A DNA stretch of 64,000 bases from Pseudomonas sp. BCA17 (GTDB taxonomy: Bacteria; Pseudomonadota; Gammaproteobacteria; Pseudomonadales; Pseudomonadaceae). The stretch is taken from assembly GCF_004519405.1 (NCBI RefSeq), contig NZ_SGWI01000010.1, positions 124,001-188,000 on the forward strand. Direction: 5' to 3'. The notes beneath the pieces were generated by a model. It ran no database searches. It worked only from the letters and a program-made list of their open reading frames with translations, and was not told where the DNA came from. Position numbers and translations under genes: made by a program. The first letter of the stretch is position 1; each line of letters starts with the position of its first letter. Shown one piece after another: positions 43,701-50,100 of this stretch.

Positions 43701-44094
43701 TCGGGTCAGCCTGCATCTTGGCGCGCAGGAACTAGCCAATATCCGCCACGATCACCACTGGCTGGCAGGGACCGTTGCAGCAGTCGTTCGGCCATTGTCT
43801 GAGCCGACGACGCAGCCTGTCAGCACCCGTTTGCCAGCGCAGGACGGTGATGGCGAATCCGCCCTCAGCGAGCGGATTCTCGCGTTTATCCAGCAAGAGT
43901 TGCAGCACAAGCTGGGGTTTGCACCGCAGGAGATTGGCGAGTCGGCCCAAGTTCATGATCTGGGGCTGGACTCGATCATGGTGGTGCAACTGACGGACAG
44001 CGTGAACAAACGCTTCGGCACCAAACTGATGCCAGACCTGTTTTATGAAAAGCAGCAACTGGGCGAGCTGGCGGCAAAGCTGCAAGCCGTCTAG
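31762..44094 (+). CDS. rzxE: Trans-AT PKS RzxE (DH*-ACP / KS-KR-ACP / KS-DH-KR-ACP / KS-B-ACP branching module)
   Basis: This protein has 4110 residues from the GTG at 31762. After an N-terminal docking helix comes a degenerate DH (about 31900-32690): its His67 is kept (HQFNRQQILL), but the Gly and Pro of H-x3-G-x4-P are lost, and the Asp of D-x3-Q is Asn223. This pattern is known from enoyl isomerase or double-bond-shift DH* domains. An ACP follows (Ser355, in GLES rather than GLDS). Then KS (Cys599)-KR (GGLGELG)-ACP (Ser1550), and KS (Cys1786)-DH (HRIGEQLIFP, Glu for Gly; DSALH)-KR-ACP (Ser3013). The last module is KS (Cys3275, GHGSGT intact), then a ~290-residue DH-like domain (about 42877-43760) in which the active-site His position reads Tyr and no D-x3-Q is seen, then ACP (Ser4071). 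This KS-B-ACP order is that of the rhizoxin vinylogous chain-branching module, which forms the delta-lactone side ring. First ACP-KS boundary is near 33055. Confidence 0.93.
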   Translation: MDSKIRVLHGKIQRQEISIEQAALEFEKLRFDARHDAAPRLIEAPPASAGLIAAAVYRHDEPCLRDHQFNRQQILLGLTYASLALEHGLGQLADGEALQLKKLTFAAPMALAAGEQLEVAIRAAQPGFEAVCRRTPLAPWQVVASGELSAVAVERQHVLPAELMASMTAVELTSIYQISEQIHIGESYRTLQALYQQADRSQALSRVSLSDARQYGLHPLLINSAFLTIVPLLAGEQLASHYIPLGIKSLTFHQRQAPATGWIQARLVKNSGELVLFDAELYGDDGALIAQFNGCSLKRLRGASLVDQAEPHAVEIAGSSAALEDYLLAQLHAIGASQVGKKQRQRNLMDLGLESMQLVNLAQRIASAALIELEPTVLFEYPSIAELATFLWQEHRAAFNPLLGEQGKTSEVAPVTEPGLMTELRAEQPQTDIAIIGMHGQFGEAADLDQFWRNIWQDLELIKQVPADHWDIAPWFDADPEAKDKTYSRWGSFIDDVDKFDAGFFNMSRREAQWMDPQVRLLLQSAYSSAENAGVIQRLRGSNTGVFIGSCFNEYVDKISELGLPMDPYIATGSGTIAANRISFWFDFKGPSLMFNTACSSSLVALHAACVALRNGECGMAFVGGSNLLLSSWHYRYFSAIRALSPTGRCHTFDARADGYVPGECVATLLLKPLAQALADGDPIHGVIKGSAALHGGYTPSLTAPSVAGEENVIVHAWQNAGIDPRTLSYIEAHGTGTRLGDPIEINALKRAFARYTDDRGFCHIGSVKANIGHTEGAAGIAGVLKVLQQMKHRKLPALGHFKEQNAHIKLEDSPLLIDTEGRDWPEQDTPRRAGISSFGFSGTNAHAVLEEYREQRAFATHQGQQVLVPVSARNEQRLQEQVLRLLDHLKQHTPDLAALAYTLQTGREAMAVRAIFTVDSLEQLQHQLQAWIAGERGGVVAAPVMSAEQALAAADLRQLAALWLAGADDEDTIDWAQLYSANRHPARISLPCYAFAKERHWLEAPTIPAVAEGTLLTYTEQWLSVEEPVGGTGIKRVICLLTEPRLRQQLAREIQALSPHTELVFIAAADANGRDEEGHYRVAAHDPQQLQQGLQQALSAHGATRILYLWGMDDRRWISDSSPIVALLKAMAATATPIDRLLLAGRAGDVLERCHLESWIGIERSLGAVMDCPVEVAIDLPHRDADDSRWLRRVWLQLSGKAAGSRLYQDMLSLRPVLTPTLAEPTVEPLTLEQLNTLLITGGLGELGLLLASELSNQARHRSSGQLHLLLNGRSPLSTATQARIDALSHERCKIFHVQADCADRIAMTAALAEILPQSGSIDGLIHAAGLKASGSVFVSSAADFNAVLNAKIKATQVLGEVLSAQPLALICHFSSSSALLGDMGACSYAMANRFQQAYARYVQTGRTRRVVAINWPLWRDGGMAVGERESTEFYLKSSGQRMLESTEGLALLRRIVSSDVEQVLVLAGQPARLQQMVAGINEPTPKATAETPSVSPVRNPAHSRPELKGLSLERSLLWDLRELASRPLNAERQTLGEDTNLADFGFDSISLAEYAGLLSRHLGLRLTPEVFFSHSTLAKLAAHLLAQHRQAVEACYDSAAPTAPEPVRVPTSNITSSPNADTIAIIGISGRFPGARTPDELWQLLAEGRDLVGEISAERYDWREHYGDPRENPAKTRCIWMGSVPGIGEFDPLFFEISPREAKNLDPRQRLLLQESWNALEDAGIGPRQLAAQRVGMFVGVEEGDFQRLAGEESLTSSHNGILASRLAYFLNLTGPTMAINTACSSALVALHQAASSLRNHECEMVIAAGVNLIFSPDAFIGMTQAGMLSPDGKCFTFDHRANGMVPGEAVCCVLLKPLSRAEADGDHIYGVLRASGINYDGKTNGITAPSGVSQQRLLEDVYRRAGIDTQAVDYIVTHGTGTQLGDPVEINALNDAFRGNTAGHCALTSTKTNLGHTFAASGLVSVISLLQALRHETIPASLHCEQENDYIQWQQSPFYVNKANKAWPQAGRDSERIGAVSAFGMSGTNVHVVLQSYSPQHDDAALRRPCYLLVLSAKTAEALREKAAQLNVALEQGGYLDQQLPSISHTLLEGRHHFRYRLALVAADLEEARYGLQRYLAGEKRPNLFGGEVEREFAPRKTVARYIEQLLDDSLSADENELRELLSGLADCYRQGYDIDGRRLFVATPPRVSLPGYPFARERYWPEVRQLSQPDAGSGVARLHPLLHRNISTLARQCFVSRFSGRETFLADHRIGEQLIFPGAAYLEMAREAIVRASELPAQHITLRNMVWLRPLAFAVAGDTREVELFCELTPSAGDSLSFRIYSFDGTAQQLHAQGDALLATVAAATPPALELAQLAAACNLGERSHEALYRDFDAIGVHYGKSFRAAGQIHMGRDRVLGQLSGAALDPKMDGVLLPPGILDSALHIAASLGSGQQAAAEPALPFALESLRLYGSVEQSLRLGPLTVIATRRAMPDGAAIEKIDLQICNHAGECLLQLEGFSSRRTGAEQTPAQVTPQPGEALGRLIRTPFWQPLDSPGEALPADVRPHLLLLGLPDAVVAELRRQFGGQVSVLPGAPGETSAAIYQTAALALLKSLQQRDAKAGDYLQLYVGQGQDDLRLSALDALLSTAMIENCELKVRLVAVDPDMGDTAMSLVIAEQSRFHCQQRVRIFANGSLYGSQWRELAAESAQHPEPGPFRDAGVYAITGGAGGLGLIFAEQIASSCRNPVLYLAGRSVLSSPAQQKFEQLEALGARVLYQPLDVSDTAAVRQWIDGIYAEQGALHGVIHSAGVIRDSLIMHKSATDFEQVLAAKVAGIEALDRAIGERPLDFLLCCSSQAALGNLGQADYACANAWMDAFMHYRQNLAADGKRKGRSLSINWPLWRGGGMRLAPVIEQQMREQFGIVPMPLEEGIDSLRQLLTHSVSAQAWVVYGESSRLASIGQTTPAQPAAKPASQQASATTSLSDSELRKHIETFVTRIIAKVTQIDAAKIHPAEKFEVYGFDSIMAVGVTNELEKHLGSLPKTLLFEHVNIAGMVDHFAVKYRDRFAAMFGGDEPQAAPAPVVQAPSSEPVFNRFAPVTPASTVQVEDSDLAQYVAVIGLGGYYPGADNMDQLWQNLANGVDSMSEFPAERWDHSKLYYKNRDVLGKTTCINGSFIKDVDKFDYSYFKMPKVYADHMSPEVRLFLQAAVHTFEDAGYSRETLQSRYGGNVGVLLGAMTNDYHYYGFEHNLSGGAIASGSGMATIPMTVSYFYGLTGPSLFIDTMCSSSSTCIHTAFQMLRHDETMMVLAGGLNLMYHPYTAVNTSQGNFTSITSESVNSYGVGADGTVIGEGVGAVLLKRLDRAIAERDQIYGVIKGSAITNAGERNGFNVPNPDLQTLAIRQAMEQAKVHPSSISYVEGHGSGTRLGDPIEVLGLNNAFSRDTDDKQFCYLGSIKSNIGHLLAASGVAGLTKTLLQLKHGQIAPSIHSGLLNQDIDFADTPFMVPQQLTQWRRPERVINGEKQQFPRRAGLTSIAAGGMNAHMIVEEYPQPADSAGQIVDDRLVFVFSVHKLSVLVENLARFRDWLASSEALLAQIAYTLQVGKNNLRNRLVIRCDSRQALLDALTACIDGRYGSTTFYRFQETDVAQLPDTDGPLTSLLSQWLSGDNNVDWAGLYGQQPQRISLPVYAFEKNRCWYTEPGYESAIINPLSFTRKLHPLVAENCSTTQPGALFRTDFVPAQLLDYVYRAPEGQRISAFNFADVALAMPALVSRFDGCTLSVSCAFEHFIADWATVSGLAYRLLEIDEGQLELEFDVRRQGEQSVNLGFALINPLTGNEPALAQSLLDAASELLNGRSGHSGAADVSRRLAQAGYDFSPYLDNEGERVISRSGLLLEGRPPVNRHNHHADTLQLSPYLATTLDKAFYLLLEELGLPQGRVIVRNIEQLCCYEQPAGQFSVILTRIGLNADALAFSVLVLDEQARICLKADRVSLHLGAQELANIRHDHHWLAGTVAAVVRPLSEPTTQPVSTRLPAQDGDGESALSERILAFIQQELQHKLGFAPQEIGESAQVHDLGLDSIMVVQLTDSVNKRFGTKLMPDLFYEKQQLGELAAKLQAV

Positions 44095-44174
44095 AAACCA
44101 TTCAATTGATCTGAAGAGTTGACCCGGCAGGCGATGCCGCTGGGTAAACCAGGACGGTAAGGGCATTCAGAACA

Positions 44175-47100
44175 ATGAACAACACCACGTCGAACGATGC
44201 ACATGACATCCGCTTGCCTAATCAGCGGCCCACTCAACAACACCCGACCACGCCGGCGCCACGCACCCGGCGGCAGATCGGTGAACCAACACAAGGCAGC
44301 GCGCCATCGCCAGCGCCGACTGCCAGCGTGGCGATTGTCGGTTTTTCCGGGCGTTTTCCCGGTGCCGACAACGCCGAGCAATTCTGGCAACTGCTGATGG
44401 AGGAGCGCTCGCAGATCAGCGAGCTGCCGTATTGGCATCTGCCGGGCATTGCCGAGCGTGCTCACCTGCGCGAGACATTCACCTGCCCGGGCGGTTTCAT
44501 CAATGACCCGACCGCGTTCGATGCCGACTTCTTCAAGATATCCGCCCGCGAAGCCGAGGCCATGGACCCACAGCACCGGCTGGTGCTGGAGCAGACCTGG
44601 GCCGCTTTCGAAGACGCCGCCATCTGCCCGCACAACCTGCGTGGCAGCAACACCTCGGTGTTTATCGGCGTATCTTCCGCCGACTACAACGGTCTGTTGG
44701 CCCGTTCCGAAGCCGGTGCGCACGACGCCACGGGCAATGCGCATTCGATCATCGCCAATCGCATTTCCTACCTGTTCGATTTCCATGGCCCCAGCGCGCC
44801 CATCGATACCGCCTGTTCCAGCTCGCTGGTGGCAATACACAAGGCTGCGCAGTCGATCCTCAACGGTGACTGCACGGTGGCGGTCGCCGGTGGGGTCAAT
44901 CTGTGCTTTGAACCGATGGTGTTCATTGGTGCGGTCAAGGCCGGCATGCTCAGCCCCACCGGGCGCTGCAAAGCTTTTGCCGCCGATGCCGACGGCTATG
45001 TGCGCGGTGAAGGCGTCGGGGTATTGATCCTCAAGGATTATCAGCAGGCACTGGCCGATGGCGACAACATTGTCGCGACGATTATTGGTTCGGCGGAAAA
45101 CCATGGCGGCCACGCCAACTCGCTGACCGCGCCCAACCCCAGAGCCCAGGCCGACCTGATCAAACAGGCCTGCCGGGGCATCGACATCAACAGCATCGGT
45201 TACATCGAAGTCCACGGCACCGGCACACGCCTGGGCGACCCTATCGAAATCAGCGGACTCAAGCAGGCCTTTGCCGAACTGGGCGCCAGTGCCGGGCAGC
45301 GCTGTTACCTCGGCTCGGTGAAAACCAATATCGGCCACCTCGAATCCGCCGCCGGCATCGCCGGGGTAATCAAGACGTTGTTGGCGCTAAAGCAGGGTTA
45401 TCTGCCCAAGAGCCTGCACAGCGAACAGCTCAATCCGTATATCGATCTGGCCGGCAGTCCGTTCGAGGTCCTGCAGGCTGGCCGGGAGTGGCCGCAATTA
45501 TCCGACAGCCAGGGCAACAAGGCGCCGCGCCGGGCGGGTGTCAGCTCGTTCGGGTTTGGCGGGGCCAATGTTCATGTTGTGCTGGAGGCGGTTGGACTTG
45601 TTCCTGCGCTGACGGAACACGGGGTCGCCGCGACGATATTTCCGCTGTCTGCCAAAACCCTCGAAGCGCTGCAGTCGCGGGTTGAGCAGTTGATCGATTT
45701 TCTGCAACGCCAGCCTCAGGTGGTTCTTGCGGATCTGGCCGCCAGCCTGCAACTGGGTCGCGAGGCGATGGAATACCGACTGGTGATTGTGGCGAACAGC
45801 CGCGACAGTCTGTTGAGCCAACTGCATGCCAGCGGCCCCGGCGAAGGCGGTAAGCCTGCCAGCAAGATTGCGCCGGACGAGGTGCTTCGGGCCCTGCAAC
45901 AACAAAATATCGACAGCGTGCTGACGCTGTGGCGCCGGGGCGCAACCGTGGACTGGCGTCAGCTGTATCAACAAAGCCAGCCGCGCCGAATCTCGCTGCC
46001 GACTTACCCCTTCAGCCGCGAGCGGTACTGGATCAGCGAATCTCCTGCGCTCGAGCGCACGGGCGAGGCGTGGCTGCATCCACTGGTACAGCGCAATACG
46101 TCGGATCTGGCAGGACAACGTTTCAGCAGCCGGTTTGACGGCAATGAATGGTTTTTTGCCGAACATCGGGTCAGTGGTTTGAAGATCCTGCCGGGTGTGG
46201 CTTATCTGGAAATCGCCAGGGTGGCGCTTGAACTGTCGCTGGCCAATGAGCGCGCAGTGGTTCGCCTGAAGAACATCGCCTGGCGCCGACCCATGCGCCA
46301 TGACGGCGGCGAGCTGGCCATCGACATCGAGTTGGCGGAGCAGGACAACGGCGAGATTCGTTTTGAAATTCGTGGCACGCCGGCCGACGGCCCGAGCTAT
46401 TGCGCCGGTGTGGCGACGGTCGGAGCCGCCGAGAGTCTGGCGCCGCTGGACCTGCAAGCCATCGCTGCCGCCACGACCGAGCAACGACTGGCGCCCGCGC
46501 AGTGCTACGAGATTTTCGGCGACATGGGACTGGAATACGGCGATCACTTTCGCCAGATCGGCGCGTTGCAGGCGGGCAACGGCCAAGTGTTGGCCAGGCT
46601 GGTATTGGCGGACGAAGGCACTGAGCGCGGCCTGTCTCCCGGCTTGCTCGACTCGGCGTTGCAGGCCGCATTGGGGCTGGCGTTACTGGAGCCGAATCAG
46701 CCGCACCAACAGCGCCAGCCACTGGTGCCGTTTGCGCTGGACACGGTGATTTTTGGCGACCTGAACCTGCTCAACCAGCCCTGCCATGCGTGGGTGCGCT
46801 ACAGCGCCAGCCATCATCCGGGGCGTATCAATAAACTGGACGTGGACATTTGCGATGAGCAGGGCCGGGTGGCACTGCGCCTGCAAGGCTTCTCGTCGAG
46901 ACGACTTGAGCCGGCAGCCACGCCGATGCTGACCATGACACCGGTCTGGCGCGATAAAGAACTCGTCCATACGGCTCATCGAAACTTCACCCGGCAGGTG
47001 ATGGTGTTGGCCGGTGATCAACCCGTTGCGCTGGACGAATTGGCGGATCGCTGCCGGGCACTGGCTGGCAACAGTCGGCAGATCCACATCGAGCGGCTGC

Positions 47101-50100
47101 CCGTGCTATCGGATGACCCCGCAGTCGCGCTGCCATTGCTGGCGGGTTTCCTGATCAACCTTTTGAAAACCTGCCCTGCGGACACGCTGGTGCAACTGGT
47201 TTTTGCCGACCTTGATGAAACCGCCCCGGTCTTCGCCTCGCTGTTGGCGCTGCTGAAGACCGCAAAAAACGAAGGACTGATCGCTGCCGTCCAATCAATC
47301 GAAGTGCGCGGTAGCCTCTCGCCGCAGTGGCTGATCGACAATTGCCAGCAGGACGATGAGCGGGTGCGTTACCAGGGCGGTAGCCGTCAGGTGGCATCCT
47401 GGCAGGAGACGTTGCTGCCGGATGCTGACGCCACGCCATGGCGCGATGGCGGGGTCTACCTGCTGACCGGTGGCACAGGCGGCCTGGGCTTGTTGCTGGC
47501 CGAAAGCATCGCCCGGCAGGCACGGGGCGTGAGGCTGGTCCTGGCCAGCCGTTCGGCCAGTCAACGTTCAGCCGAAGTCAGCGGACGAATCGAGGCGATC
47601 AAGGCACTGGGTGCCGAGGTGCAAGTTGAAGCGCTGGACGTCGCCGACCCACGCGCAGTCGAGGCGCTGATCGCACGGTGCGAGCAAGCGTTCGGCACGA
47701 TCAACGGGATTTTCCACTGCGCCGGCATCACCCGCGACAGCTTGCTCAAGAACAAAAGCGAGGCCGATCTGACGGCGGTGCTGGCACCCAAGGTGGCGGG
47801 CGTACTCAACCTGGATCGCGCCAGCGCGCATCTGCCGCTGGACTGTTTTGTGCTGTTCTCATCGGTCAGCACCGTGATCGGCAATCCGGGGCAGGGCGAC
47901 TATGCGCTGGCCAACGCGTTCATGGACGAGTGGGCCGGCTGGCGTAATCGCGAGACCCAGGCTGGTCGCCGTCAGGGCCGCACCCTGGCGATCAACTGGC
48001 CGCTATGGCGCAACGGCGGGATGCAGATCGATGCTCAACGCGAGCAACAGATGGTCGAGCAGACCGGGATTCAACCCTTGAGTGACAGTGGCGGCCTGGA
48101 TTTTTTACGCCGAGCTTTGGCCGATGCTCAGGGGGCCGAACGCTGGATGGTGCTGGAAGGGGATATCGCCAGGATCAAGACGTTTATCGCCGGGCAGTGG
48201 CAGGAGCCGCCAGCTGCGCCAATCACCCAAGCGCCGGTCGAGGCGGCACCCTTGGCGCAAACCGTGGAGGGCGACCTGAACGCGCTGGCGATCCGGCATT
48301 TCAAGCAACTATTGTCGAAAACCCTCAAGCGGCCATTGGATAAGATCGACAGTGACGGCTCGTTCGAGCGTTACGGGGTCGACTCGATCATGCTTACCGA
48401 GCTGACCACTCAACTGGAACGCACCTTTGGCTCGCTGCCAAACACCCTGTTGTACGAACACCAGACCGTGCGCGAACTGAGCGACTACTTCATCCGGCAG
48501 CACCCCGAAATGATGCGGCAGTTGCTGATGGCCGAGCCGGCCAGGCGCAGCATTCCCTCCGAAAAAGCGCCGCCATTAGCCACGGCACAAGTGTCCCGGC
48601 GCCAGCACAGCCGCCGTCAACCGCCAGTAACCGTGCCAGCGGCCAGCAACAACCGCGATCTGGCGATCATCGGCCTCAGTGGCCGCTACCCCGGTGTCGA
48701 AGACCTGGAAACGTTCTGGCAAAAAATTGCTGGCGGTGAAGACCTGATCAGCGAAGTGCCAACCGCGCGCTGGGATCACCAGGCGTACTTTGACGAGGCG
48801 CGCGACCGCTTCGACAAGACGTACTGCAAGTGGGGTGGCTTTCTCGACGAGGTCGAAGACTTCGATCCGCTGTTTTTCAACCTCTCGCCCCGAGAGGCGC
48901 AAATCATCAACCCCAACGACCGGTTGTTCCTGGAAACCTGCTGGAACCTGCTGGAAAGCGCCGGGATCACCCGGCAACAGATCAAGCAACGCTATCAACA
49001 ACAGGTGGGTGTGTTTGTCGGTGTGATGTACCAGCAGTACCAGGCGTTCGAGTCGGATCTGGTCCGGGAGTCGTTGGTGTCGGTGACGTCCTACAGCGCG
49101 ATTGCCAACCGGGTGTCCTATTTCTTCGATTTTCAGGGGCCGAGCCTGGCAATCGACACCATGTGTTCCTCGTCGATCTCGGCGATCCATGCCGCTGGCG
49201 AAGCGCTGCGCAATGGCGACTGTAGGCTGGCGATTGCCGGCGGCGTCAACCTGACCCTGCATCCGAAAAAGTACATTGGCCTGAGCGTCGGCCAGGTGCT
49301 GGGCAGTCATGCCGGCAGCCGCAGCTTTGCCGACGGCGACGGTTATCTGCCGGCAGAGGGCGTCGGGGCGGTGTTGCTCAAGACCCTGGCCGACGCGGAG
49401 CGCGATGGCGACCACATCCTGGCGGTGATCAAGTCGACCGCTACCAACCACGGCGGCCACACCCATGGCTTCTCGGTGCCGAGCGCCAAGGTGCAGGCGG
49501 CGCTGATCGACCGCAACTTCAAGCGCGCGGGGATTGACCCGTGCACCGTCAGTTACGTCGAGTCGGCGGCCAATGGTTCGGCGATGGGCGACGCCATCGA
49601 GCTGAGCGCGCTGAGCCGCATTTTTAGCGAAGCGGGGGTTGCCAGTCAGTCCTGCGCCATTGGCTCGGTCAAATCCAACATCGGCCATGCCGAAGCGGCT
49701 TCGGGCATGGCCGCGCTCAGCAAGCTGGTGCTGCAACTGCAACACCGGCAGCTGGCGCCGTCGCTGGTGCTGGGGCCACTGAATCCCAAGCTGGATTTCG
49801 AACACTCGCCGTTCGTGCTGCAACGTACCCTGGCCGATTGGCCTCAGCCGGTGGTCGAGATCGATGGCGTGTGGCAATCCGTTCCGCGCCGGGCATCGCT
49901 CAGCGCGTTTGGTGCCGGGGGCTCCAATGCCCATCTGATTATCGAGGAATATCCGACAGCGTCCGCGCCCGACGTAGTGCCGCCAGAAGACGGTGTTGTA
50001 CATATCGTGCCGCTGTCAGCCAACAGCAGCGGTTCGTTGCAGCAGGCGGTGGCCAGGTTGGCGCGGCATCTGGATGCCCATCCGGATCTTCGGCTCAAGG

